A stretch of DNA of 10,000 bases from NCBI GenBank assembly GCA_018398765.1, contig JAHBMJ010004560.1:858-10857 (forward strand), in the 5' to 3' direction. The notes under the pieces are model-generated. The model was not told the DNA's origin, did no database searches, and saw only the letters and a list, made by a program, of their open reading frames with translations. Of this stretch, positions 1-6,954 are shown one piece after another (within the stretch, counting starts at the first letter, position 1; each line of letters begins with the position of its first letter). The position numbers and the translations under genes were made by a program. The stretch comes from Chromera velia. Its lineage: Eukaryota; Sar; Chromeraceae.

Positions 1-21
1 CCCCCCCCCTTCCCATCTGAA

Positions 22-28
22 TGCATGC
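22..28. promoter_or_regulatory. TGCATGC palindrome, possible ApiAP2-type site
   Basis: A perfect TGCATGC sits about 960 bp upstream of the proposed start codon. The same palindrome occurs at 6463-6469, 7580-7586 and 8372-8378. GCATGC-type motifs are known binding sites of plant-like AP2 factors in apicomplexans and are enriched in coccidian promoters. The distance to the start codon and the lack of a mapped transcription start make any function here speculative. Confidence 0.2.
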
Positions 29-739
29 AGGAGTCTTCCAATTGGCAGCGATTCAGTTCGCATTGATGAATCTTGTTCGCGTGTGAGTCGACGGATTGAA
101 TGGAAGCGAAATCGATGGATAGACAAGAGACAACACAGACAGACAGGTAGACACAGCGGTATTGAGAGTCCAGGAGCATCATGCACTGCTGGTGTGAGTC
201 TCTGATCGAGCACGAATCTGCATGTGACCTCTTCCAAGCGCTTGAAATTGAAAGTCTCTGCAAAAGTGTGTGTGGCTAAGGACGAAGGGAAGAATGGGGA
301 TCCTCGTTTCTCTCCCATACATCAGATGGCGCTCTCTCGAGTACTTATGCACTGACTGCTGCTGAAATCTGAATGAGACAAACAAAATGAAGTTGGAGGC
401 AGAAAACTCGTTCAGGGATGCAGTGCCTAGGGCTCCCTCTCATTTCTGCTCCCTCTGATCTGCACGCTCATCTGCAGAACTTTTGACGTTCCCCGGCCAG
501 TCACACACGCAATTTGGATGGGCATCGTGGCAATTCTCATGGTGTGTCTTTCTCGAAAGAGAAACGAGAGAAAAGGAAGGAATGGCTTTCTACCCTTCCC
601 GACGAGTGGAAAAATACTTCGGAAGGACGGAGCATTCGATGCTCTCCCTGTGTCGCTCCCTGTTTACTCATCCGTCCTGCCTTGGGGTGCGAGGTAGAGC
701 CTTCAATCTTCGGTGTGTGTGTTCTTGCTGTGATCTGTG

Positions 740-838
740 TACGTGGGTCTCTCTCTGCACGTCTTTTTTTTTTTCGTACGTGGGTCTCTCTCTGCACGTC
801 TTTTTTTTTTTTCGTACGTGGGTCTCTCTCTGCACGTC
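740..838 (+). repeat. Three-copy 37-38 bp tandem repeat with poly-T spacers
   Basis: Three near-identical units begin at 740, 777 and 815. Each starts TACGTGGGTCTCTCTCTGCACGTC, shown here only as its parts: TACGTGGG, a CT run, then GCACGTC. Units one and two are followed by 11-12 T residues and CG. The third unit ends at CGTC (838) without the T tract. The unit lengths differ only by the number of T residues, which fits recent slippage or unequal exchange. The repeat lies about 150-240 bp upstream of the proposed TRIC-like start codon. Confidence 0.9.
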
Positions 839-983
839 ACCCGTCACGTTCTCACTCTCTGTCTGTGCATTCTGATTTTACTGCATGTGCAGACGTTTAT
901 TTGGCTCTCTGCGGCAGTCTCTTGCCTTTGTCCTAATTGTCTCTCGCCACTGTCCCTGTGTGCAGGTCAACTGTCTCATCGTC

Positions 984-1124
984 ATGCCTGATCAACCATT
1001 CAGCGACTCGAAAGGCTTGAAGAAAGGAAAGAAGAGCGAAACAAAGGGGACGAGGGGAAAAGACAAACAGACTGTCGGGAGCGCCATGAAGACCCACGCC
1101 TTCTGGCAGTTCGCATTTCATCAG
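984..1124 (+). CDS. TRIC-like gene, exon 1 (N terminus and start of TM1)
   Basis: ATG at 984 opens 47 codons ending in a textbook CAG|GTGAGT donor at 1125, phase 0. The first 36 residues are hydrophilic and rich in lysine, glycine and serine. The exon ends in an aromatic stretch (H38-A-F-W-Q-F-A-F-H-Q47) that begins TM1. A second in-frame ATG at codon 35 could give a shorter product without the basic extension. Confidence 0.6.
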
Positions 1125-1824
1125 GTGAGTCGATCCACGTCTGTTCTGAACTACCCGTGTGATTCTGTCTGTGTTGGTCTCCGTGGCGGTCCAACTGCCC
1201 CCTTGCTCGAATGTTTGGTCTCGTCTGTACCTACCCCGATCCCAAAACGTTTCAGAATTGAGAACCGAAGCTGTTGAGTGGACGAAATGAATGCAGTCAC
1301 AAAGACCCGTCAAGTCATCCTTCTTTGTGTCGCAATCCGCACTCCTGCTTGATTTAAAGCAAACTTAATGGATGTGCCTGCGCGATAACTGGATGCTCTG
1401 CTTGCGGGTGCCCCTTCCCCCATTTGTTCGATCAGTCCTCTTGTCCGAATACTTCCCATAGACTTGTGTAACTCTTGTCTGTCGGTCGGTCTGTATGTCA
1501 TCTGTCTGTCCAATCATTTAGTTGAGGTTTCTCATGTCTGCTCCGAATTTTGTGACCGAGCATGGAAGAAAGAATGGAGGACGAAAGAAGGTCCTTCATT
1601 CGGTCTGTTTGTTGATGTCTCTGCCGCTCTTCATGCACTTGTGCGTCCCTTCATTCCTTCCTTTGTTCAGTCTGCGAATCTGGCTGTGTTCGTGTTCTTT
1701 GGAGGAACCTACCCTGAGTTGCTCTCGAAGGTGGACCCCGACAACAAGTGAGCGGCTCCCGTTTTTGCAGTGTCTTTCTATACATCTGCCTTTGTATCTT
1801 TTTTCCCTGTTTGTCGATTTGCTT

Positions 1825-1909
<85 letters not shown>

Positions 1910-3227
1910 ACTCTCTCGGTCTCTCTTTCTCTTTTTCTTTGTGTTTCTTTTTTTTGTCAGGTGGGGAGAGCTTGTCGCGCTTCTGATTCCCATCTCGCCT
2001 CTGGTCATGTCTTCAATCGTTGCAACCATGCAGGTCTGCAGAGAGGGGAGCAAGAGGGGAGGAGGGAGGGAACGTACAGCTCGTGTTTGTGTTCTCGTGT
2101 GCGTTTGGAGAGAAGTAGGGATCTGTACAGTGGTTGAAGAAGAGACTCATCGTATGCCAATGGTGTACTCTCAGGCCTTCACCTGCCCTTGCTCTCTTTG
2201 CTCCTTCTCTTGCAGCCTCGGTGAACTTTTCTTGTTCTCCGACACTTTTGCAATAAACGAAGGACGAACCTTTTCTATCATTACCTTTACCCACCTTTCT
2301 GTCGCATGCCCCCTCTCTGCCTCCTTGCAAGCGCGCAGGAGTCCCTCGGCGTATCCCGGTGTTCACTCGCCATGACCGTGGCTGAAGTAGGAATGCTGCT
2401 GCTTGCATCCCGTCAGTCGATCTTGTGTCTTCTCTCAGGCACTCTCCTTTCCTTCCCGCTGCACGCATCGCATGCACAATCATTTGTAACACGCCGCGCA
2501 GATTGCTGTTTGGGGCGGCGATGCACCGCGTATATGTTCACTAATTGAGAAACAAGAGGTAGTAAGAATACGCTCAAGAAGAAGCTCTCTTCTCGACAGG
2601 CCTCACAAACACATGGATCCGTTTGCTTCCAGACTGTTCTTTGCATTCATTTGAGGTCCTTTCTCTTCTCTTCCCCCTAGCAAGCCCCACTCCTCTCCCT
2701 CTCTCGTTCTCCCCCCCCCCTCTGTGTGTGTGTTGTTGTTGTTGTTGTTCTGTTTGCAGTGTCGGTGACTCGGGGGTCCTTGGCGTTGATGTTCTTGGCC
2801 TGTGCCTTCTTCGTTTGTAAGTCGCTAATCAATACTCGGCACTCTCTTTTACTTGGACTCATTCATTTATTCGTTCTGTATTCCAACTGCGTGATTGCCT
2901 TCTCCGTTGTGCTCAAAGCCGGTGGAGGTGCTTTGATGTCAACATTGACGCACGCAGCCTTCGATTGGATACCGGAGTGCCAGAAAACCTTCGTTTGTGC
3001 CCTCCGGTGCGTTCCGATCTCAGTTTTTTCACATGGGAACAAATGTTCATCTCTTTGGCTCTGAAGAACTTGTTTTTCTCCCTGTTTGTGATCATGCCTT
3101 TTCTCCAGAATCAGTCAGAATTGCCTACTCTTTCTCTCTGTGTGTCTCTCGTGTGTCTCTTTGTGCTTTATGCGTTTGCGTCGACATGCTGAATGCTTAC
3201 GTACAAATATTCAAAAATATCATTCGT

Positions 3228-3264
<37 letters not shown>

Positions 3265-4541
3265 CAGTCGGGCGACCGTTGATGAACTCGCTGTTCTACA
3301 CGATGCTCGCGTCTCCTCACTTCGACCCCGATTTGTTCTCCCGTCTCTTTGGCATCTCCTCCGTGATGGCTGGAGTCTCCACCTCCAGATTTGCTGGTCT
3401 GTCGGTGGGTATGTGGGGGGAGATCGTAAAGAATGCTTTTTGATCTCTCCCTTCGTTCTTGCGTTTCACTCAGTATCTAGTGGTGTTGGTGCTGGGACTG
3501 GGTGGGTAAGGCAGAACCAAGCATGGTCAGCAGAGCATGGGGCACTAGATGCTGGCTAGAAAGAGGAAAGGAATGGAGAAGAAAAGGCGCAAAGTAGGAT
3601 GACATGAGAGAAACTCGTCGTCGAAGTACGAAGGGATCTCGACAAAATCGATTAATCAAAAAAGGAACAGATGAAGAGCATCAGCAAAGAGGGAGGAGGA
3701 CAGAAAGATCAGGCATGGACACAGACAGACGGGCAAGGAAATGCATTTAAAAACACAGGCACGCAAAGAGAGAAGACAGTAGACAAGCGCCTCTAGAGAG
3801 AAGAGAAAAGATGTATTGTTTTTCCTTGATGTATTGACATATTCTCCCGCTCTACATGCAGCCTACTTCCGTGGTCTGGCTGCGTCTGACGGCTGGTCGC
3901 TCGATGTCAGTTATCAGAGGGGCAAGAGCAATGCAGGGGAAGAGAAAGGAAGTGACTTCTTCTGAAGCTTGGTTTCGTGGCAGCAGCATGATTTTCTGAC
4001 CCCTAGCATGTCTACCGGTCGTTGATAAAAACTGAATTGATACAGCCACTCCCCTGCAGAGAGAACAGTGACAGCGTGCGCTTTTCTTTCGGTCTCCTTC
4101 ACCACTCTTGTGTTAGTTGTGAGCCCATGGGGGGACTTGGTTTTCGGTCTTTCATATTGATTCGATGCAAATGCTGCTTTTCACTCCTCTACCAGTTTTT
4201 TTCAGAAGTTTTACCGTCTGGTGAGAACCTCCCTTTGTCGAATTTCGCTTACACATCGCATCTTGTAATGTCCACTCATTCTTCTGAAAATGCGTCTTGA
4301 TAACACCTTGTGCCTGCAGAAAGTGTACTGCTTGATAGGGACCCTCTGTCTGTTGAATCTGACGTCCGTCGCGTTTGACTGGACCAAGCGAGCAAAGGTC
4401 TCTGCAGGACCAATTGGAGGGGCGGAAGGGGAAGAGCTGGGCTCAGTGGTTGAACAGAAGGAGGGGGGGAGCGATGCGGGGTCGTCTGTCCGTCGGAGTG
4501 CCAGGCTAAGGGCAGCAAAAGTCAACAGCCCCCAGAGATGA
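984..4541 (+). CDS. TRIC-like (TMEM38-family) intracellular cation channel, ten exons
   Basis: Proposed join: 984-1124, 1522-1590, 1671-1747, 1961-2033, 2502-2529, 2760-2816, 2919-2976, 3024-3113, 3389-3404, 4320-4541. The joined frame is 831 nt, giving 276 residues, close to the 275-300 of animal TRICs. TRIC channels are ER/nuclear-membrane potassium channels whose counter-current supports calcium release. Visible layout: basic lysine-rich N terminus (10-36), hydrophobic segments near 38-54, 71-88, 99-123, 135-156, 175-195 and 204-222, then a soluble tail ending in basic residues. Key matches (from memory): H46 to the FGG at 80-82 keeps the TMEM38 spacing; SGGGALMS (149-156) followed by W165-x-P167; lysine 182 in TM6; SK (203-204) opening TM7. 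Animal TRICs have seven spans. About 28 residues around TM3-TM4 seem absent, so an exon may be missed. Exons 5, 8 and 9 and intron 7 are the weakest parts. Other multi-span families cannot be excluded. Confidence 0.5.
1522..1590 (+). CDS. TRIC-like gene, exon 2 (end of TM1, TM1-TM2 loop)
   Basis: A pyrimidine-rich tract ending CATTTAG precedes 1522. The exon reads LRFLMSAPNF then a basic loop (TEHGRKNGGRKK) and ends AAGAAG|GTCCTT. Both boundaries are phase 0. The H-x-x-x-[FV]-[LM]-[MA] pattern across the exon 1/2 junction resembles TRIC TM1, although the usual family aspartate is not present. Confidence 0.5.
1671..1747 (+). CDS. TRIC-like gene, exon 3 (TM2)
   Basis: A strong pyrimidine tract ending TTTGTTCAG precedes 1671, and the exon ends AACAA|GTGAGC (phase 2). 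It encodes SANLAVFVFFGG followed by TYPELLSKVDPDN. The FGG motif lies 34 residues after H46, the same distance as between the corresponding H and FGG of human TMEM38B as I recall it. Confidence 0.6.
1823..1908 (+). repeat. Intronic (CT)n-(GT)n compound microsatellite
   Basis: A CT dinucleotide run of about 50 bases passes directly into a GT run of about 30 bases inside intron 3 of the TRIC-like gene. The pyrimidine part could help define the acceptor at 1960. Translations of this tract in any frame are artefacts. Confidence 0.95.
1961..2033 (+). CDS. TRIC-like gene, exon 4 (hydrophobic segment, TM3/TM4 region)
   Basis: The acceptor is a T-rich tract ending TTGTCAG at 1960. The first base completes the split lysine codon, and the exon continues WGELVALLIPISPLVMSS to IVATMQ, ending CAG|GTCTGC in phase 0. 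It codes one long hydrophobic segment where animal TRICs have two spans. Confidence 0.6.
2034..2501 (+). other. Intron 4 of the TRIC-like gene
   Basis: No clear exon is seen in these 468 bases, though the frame following exon 4 stays open to about 2375. Hydrophobic candidate segments near 2334-2410 have poor splice sites. If a TM4-coding exon has been missed, this is the likeliest place. Confidence 0.4.
2502..2529 (+). CDS. TRIC-like gene, exon 5 (28-nt micro-exon, tentative)
   Basis: The acceptor is CGCGCAG at 2501. The exon reads IAVWGGDAP and breaks after the first base of the next codon at C|GTATAT. It is proposed because exon 4 ends in phase 0 while exon 6 needs one preceding base, so an intervening phase 0-to-1 exon is required. 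Spacing from IAV to the next glycine (G135) equals that in TMEM38A from memory. Longer versions ending near 2558 are open but do not restore phase. Confidence 0.3.
2711..2750 (+). repeat. Poly-C, (TG)n and (TTG)n tract before exon 6
   Basis: Ten or so C residues are followed by TCTGTGTG and several TTG units, ending just before the TTTGCAG acceptor of exon 6. The tract lies in intron 5. Confidence 0.9.
2760..2816 (+). CDS. TRIC-like gene, exon 6 (TM5)
   Basis: The pyrimidine/TTG-rich run ending TTTGCAG precedes 2760. The exon reads SVTRGSLALMFLACAFFV and stops at a near-perfect donor T|GTAAGT, phase 1. It forms most of a transmembrane helix leading into the glycine motif of exon 7. Confidence 0.6.
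2919..2976 (+). CDS. TRIC-like gene, exon 7 (glycine motif after TM5)
   Basis: Intron 6 contains only one AG pair after the donor, at 2917-2918, which fixes this acceptor if the GTAAGT donor is used. The joined codon gives S149, followed by GGGALMSTL and AAFDWIP. The GGxALMS ... W-x-P pattern is the best family signature in the gene, matching the segment after TM5 of TMEM38A. The 3' boundary GA|GTGCCA is chosen to keep phase with exon 8. Confidence 0.55.
3024..3113 (+). CDS. TRIC-like gene, exon 8 (TM6)
   Basis: Acceptor GATCTCAG at 3023. In the chosen frame it encodes FFTWEQMFISLALK then a strongly hydrophobic run to MPFLQN. K182 sits where TRICs carry a lysine at the start of TM6. The preceding intron would be only 47 nt, and the donor CA|GTCAGA is weak, so both ends need transcript support. 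Confidence 0.45.
3230..3263 (+). repeat. (TG)n microsatellite in intron 8
   Basis: About sixteen TG units run directly into TTCAG (3263-3267), a possible splice acceptor. It lies between exons 8 and 9 of the TRIC-like gene. Confidence 0.95.
3389..3404 (+). CDS. TRIC-like gene, exon 9 (16-nt micro-exon, tentative)
   Basis: The sequence CACCTCCAG ends at 3388, and 16 bases later comes TCG|GTGGGT. The micro-exon completes Q198 and encodes FAGLS, giving a FAGLS-K junction with the last exon that matches the spacing and SK pair before TM7 in animal TRICs. An alternative is a longer exon starting at 3268 after TTCAG, in the same frame, adding about 40 residues (GRPLMNSLFY...), but that start needs a phase 1 partner that exon 8 does not offer with a good donor. 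Confidence 0.35.
3405..4319 (+). other. Intron 9 of the TRIC-like gene (915 nt)
   Basis: The longest intron of the model. It contains a purine-rich stretch at about 3550-3820 and a possible cryptic exon after TACATGCAG at 3860, open for about 30 codons in two frames. No arrangement that includes it gives better phase or family fit than skipping it. Nothing else recognisable is seen. Confidence 0.4.
4320..4541 (+). CDS. TRIC-like gene, terminal exon 10 (TM7 and C-terminal tail)
   Basis: A CCTGCAG acceptor at 4319 opens a phase 0 exon of 73 codons ending in TGA. It starts with a hydrophobic helix (KVYCLIGTLCLLNLTSVAF) and continues as a soluble, glycine/glutamate-rich tail that finishes with arginines and lysines (RRSARLRAAK). 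A basic tail after TM7 is usual in TRICs. Its isolation from exon 9 by a 915-nt intron is a reason for some caution. Confidence 0.6.
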   Translation, partial: KVYCLIGTLCLLNLTSVAFDWTKRAKVSAGPIGGAEGEELGSVVEQKEGGSDAGSSVRRSARLRAAKVNSPQR

Positions 4542-4587
4542 CTCAATGGTTGAACAAGAATTTGTGGAGAGAGGGAAGGAGTCAGAA

Positions 4588-4588
4588 A

Positions 4589-4626
<38 letters not shown>

Positions 4627-4665
4627 TACGTACACGCAGAGAGAGAGAGAGAAAGAGAGAGAGCG
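4588..4665 (+). repeat. (CA)n then (GA)n microsatellites downstream of the gene
   Basis: A CA run (about 4589-4619) is followed after a short GC-containing spacer by GA repeats (about 4639-4665). They lie just beyond the TGA at 4539-4541 of the TRIC-like gene, probably in the 3' untranslated or intergenic region. Confidence 0.95.
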
Positions 4666-4829
4666 AGAGGCGAATCGTGCTGTCTATGGTGTCCTCACGC
4701 TAGTTTCGTGGTAGTAGGAGCAATGGATGTTCATCAATTTGTCAATCGCAACGATCGCATATTGCTTCCAGTGGCGCCTGGGAGAATTCAACAGCACTTA
4801 CCGCTTGCAAGAAAAATTGCTTTGTCACC

Positions 4830-5620
4830 GAGTTGTTTCAAAATATGAGTCATTACAGAATATTTTAAAAAGCTTGATGCATTCGAAGAAGGTGATTATA
4901 AGGCCTTTTATATTTACTCAAGTAATTTTATATCCAGTTTTATATTCGTTTCCTGTTAATTCTTACTTGTTCTCAATCTTTTTAAGCGTCTTTTAAAATG
5001 TAGAGAAAACTATGGGAAATGTTAATTCAAAAAGTTTATGAATTAATTAATCGACAATGATTATTTGACTATGATACGCTACTAGTATTGCTATCTAGAT
5101 CGCTATCCGTATCCACCTAGAGATGCTTTGAGCTTTAAGCAGCAGAAAGTCTAGCGGAAAGTGTATCTTCGACTAGGTCGTCGATTTAGCTATAGCGATT
5201 CAAAATTCAGTATAAAGAACTTGAAGTGCTAGTAAAATTGCTACTTACTTCCTAATGTCGAGGCCAATGTTGTTAGCAATATTGTCATTTATACTAACTT
5301 TTAATTTTACTAGTAGTAATTTTACCAACGGTATTGAAATACGCAGTACTAGTGGTTTAAATTTGCAAATTGCTACTAAGGCGGGGGTCAACTTCACATT
5401 CATTTATAATACGATTCTATATATGAAGTAGCTCTACGAATATCTACTATATATATATACGATCTAGTATATATGGTTTAAATCATATTTATAATGAATA
5501 ACTAGATGAACACAACCAAGTTAGATTTTACGGGAATATGATGGAATTAATTAGAAATATAATTTATCTGCATCTGTACGCATAGAATTTAATTGGTGGA
5601 ATTTAAAGGCTGTTAACTAG
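4830..5620. other. AT-rich block without coding potential
   Basis: Base composition shifts sharply here compared with both flanks. The block is rich in TTTTA, TTAATTAA and TATATA runs, with many CTAGTA/ACTAGT words, and has stops in every frame. No gene, tRNA or known repeat was recognised. It could be intergenic spacer, a decayed mobile element or an inserted organelle-derived piece; nothing seen decides between these. Confidence 0.6.
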
Positions 5621-5626
5621 GATTAA

Positions 5627-6031
5627 GGCAGGCTCTGTACAGCGATACGCACTGACAGTGTTCTAGGTTTACTTTCTGGACTCCGAGTTCCCACAGCTCC
5701 TCGTGAAAGCACTGGGGAGTTCCATGGTGCTAAGTTGAAGAGAGAGACCTATAAGCGATGCAAAGAGGAGCTATGTCTGGGGGCACGGGAATTGGCGTCG
5801 CAGGTGAGGGAAATCCTCGGCGTGGGGGGCACAGAAAAGCTAGATAGTCAAGCGATATTCCTGCCAGACCGACTAGAAACGCCCTCCCCACTCTGCCCCA
5901 GGGGCAAGAGCCGCAAACGAAGGCACCCCTCCTTCCCGGACGTCGGGATCCCTAGGTCTCTACGTGGTAGAAAAAAAGCATACATTGCATCAATGCCAAA
6001 CTGTCCCAACAAAAGCTTTCAAAAAAGATGA
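5627..6031 (+). CDS. Unrecognised open stretch, possible exon or remnant
   Basis: The frame is open from just after TAA at 5624-5626 to TGA at 6029-6031 (about 134 codons). No ATG stands near the beginning, so it would be an internal or terminal exon or a broken gene. The middle (from about 5735) reads as a charged, helix-prone stretch (KRETYKRCKEEL, then ELASQVREILG), followed by a proline-rich part and a basic cluster (KSRKRRH) of nuclear-signal type. A consensus-like CAG|GTGAGG donor occurs at 5804 and a GACAG acceptor at 5658, so an exon of 5659-5803 is an alternative. It is GC-richer than the AT-rich block before it. I do not recognise the product. Confidence 0.25.
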   Translation, partial: GRLCTAIRTDSVLGLLSGLRVPTAPRESTGEFHGAKLKRETYKRCKEELCLGARELASQVREILGVGGTEKLDSQAIFLPDRLETPSPLCPRGKSRKRRHPSFPDVGIPRSLRGRKKAYIASMPNCPNKSFQKR

Positions 6032-6344
6032 GTTCTCTACCCATCTATCTTGCTCCCTTTCGCAATATTTTCCTTTTTTAGTTCTCTCTTTCCTCTTACT
6101 ACACATTTATTACTATCATCTATTTCTCTGACAGTGTATCATAGTATATCCAACGCTACTCTCCAGCGACTCTTTGCTTTAGGTCTCTCCTAGGCTCCTT
6201 CTCCATCTTGGTATCACCATCTCTCTCTGTATCCCACCGGCTCATCTGCACTTCGCACCAATACTTTTGACGACTGTATAGCATTCCTGTTATAACCATT
6301 AACTGTGTCCTGTTTAGATATGTAAAGACATATTGGTCTGCTTT
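6032..6344. other. Noncoding spacer, nothing recognised
   Basis: This stretch is pyrimidine-leaning with short CT-rich runs. It shows no open frame with coding character and no structured element on either strand. Confidence 0.4.
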
Positions 6345-6540
6345 CCTGTTTGTATGTGTATTTCTATGTATCCATGTTTGTGTACGTATATGTAAGTGTG
6401 TATGCATATGTGTATATATGTGTTTGAATGTGACACTGTGTTGGTATGTGTACATGCATGAATGCATGCGTACGTATGGTTCGCATATGTATGTGGGTGT
6501 ATATGTATATGTATGTGTGCGTTTATGTGTGTATGTTGTA
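6345..6540 (+). repeat. Degenerate (TATG/TGTA) repeat region
   Basis: About 190 bases built from interrupted GTATGTG, TATATG and GTGTGTA words, containing the palindrome TGCATGC at 6463-6469. The histidine/threonine/isoleucine-rich and valine/cysteine-rich reading frames here are repeat translations. Confidence 0.85.
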
Positions 6541-6803
6541 GTATTCTACCTTCCGGCGCCGCCGTCCTGCCGCTTCTTGCATGTGCGCCGCCTTTGCTTC
6601 GATCGCCCGCCTCTGCACTCTGTCTGTCTAGCCCCAAAAAGCTTATCTTTGTATTCACGTGGGGACCGGTCAGATTTAATCCACCTTCAGCCGTCTTCCT
6701 GAAATTGTTCGTTCCGTTTATCCGGTCGTGAGTCTGTCATTTCTCAGCATTGCTAGTTTAAATTTAAGTTTAAGTTCAACTGTGAATCTCTCAACTCTAT
6801 AAA

Positions 6804-6839
6804 CAGCTAAGGATCTTCTAATATTATATCCCTTAGCTG
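6804..6839. other. Perfect 9-bp stem-loop (CAGCTAAGG / CCTTAGCTG)
   Basis: CAGCTAAGG at 6804-6812 is exactly complementary to CCTTAGCTG at 6831-6839, with an 18-nt AT-rich loop. It is the first of three stem-loops within 150 bases. Confidence 0.7.
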
Positions 6840-6847
6840 ACTGAGAC

Positions 6848-6872
6848 CTTCAAACTGAGCTGGAGTTTGAAG
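6848..6872. other. Perfect 9-bp stem-loop (CTTCAAACT / AGTTTGAAG)
   Basis: CTTCAAACT at 6848-6856 pairs exactly with AGTTTGAAG at 6864-6872 across a 7-nt loop. It begins 9 bases after the previous stem-loop ends. A 10-bp palindrome, ATCTATAGAT, follows at 6874-6883. Confidence 0.75.
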
Positions 6873-6936
6873 AATCTATAGATCTGCCTCTCTGTCTAGG
6901 CCTCGTCTCTAGTCTAGCTCTCCATCTGTCCTGCTG

Positions 6937-6954
6937 CTACCTCCAAAGAGGTAG
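6937..6954. other. Perfect 7-bp stem-loop (CTACCTC / GAGGTAG)
   Basis: CTACCTC at 6937-6943 pairs with GAGGTAG at 6948-6954 across the tetraloop CAAA. It has no T run after it that would suggest a polymerase III stop. Confidence 0.65.

Larger units (their letters stand above)
1..983. other. Upstream region of the TRIC-like gene, no confident coding
   Basis: This stretch precedes the proposed start codon at 984 and probably holds promoter and 5' untranslated sequence. A pyrimidine-rich run ending in TGCAG at 960-965 looks like a splice acceptor, so the 5' leader may itself be spliced, with the last leader exon starting near 966. The open frames here are short, overlap one another on both strands and read serine/cysteine/phenylalanine-rich low complexity through the tandem repeat. 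I see no gene in them. The only structured element is the repeat at 740-838. Confidence 0.45.

Noticed and set aside
740-838. CRISPR-like array
   Set aside because: The units are directly adjacent with poly-T linkers of variable length and no unique spacers; the genome context is eukaryotic.
483-936. 130-140 codon frames on the + strand
   Set aside because: They run through the 740-838 tandem repeat, overlap each other in two frames and show serine/cysteine/phenylalanine low complexity without motifs.
1591-1670. A tempting in-frame FVDVSAALHALV stretch that resembles TRIC TM1 (F-x-D pattern)
   Set aside because: No pyrimidine-backed acceptor opens that frame in phase with exon 1. Treating 1591-1670 as an 80-nt intron (AAG|GTCCTT to TTGTTCAG) gives phase 0 on both sides and better TM1-TM2 spacing.
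2817-2918. Unspliced reading through intron 6, which stays open and hydrophobic
   Set aside because: The GTAAGT donor is near-perfect and the spliced join gives the SGGGALMS spacing expected for TRICs, while the unspliced version adds 34 residues not found in the family. It remains an alternative for retained-intron transcripts.
3268-3388. Longer version of exon 9 encoding GRPLMNSLFY and a following hydrophobic stretch
   Set aside because: It requires a phase 1 donor from exon 8 that is only available inside T-G repeats, and it inserts about 40 residues before TM7. Kept as a stated alternative, not as the main model.
3861-3990. Possible exon after TACATGCAG in intron 9
   Set aside because: Two frames are open for about 30 codons, but neither leads to a phase-correct donor into the terminal exon with family-like sequence.
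6156-6731. Moderate open frames on both strands, histidine/threonine-rich or valine/cysteine-rich
   Set aside because: They follow the degenerate TATG repeat at 6345-6540 and lose character outside it.
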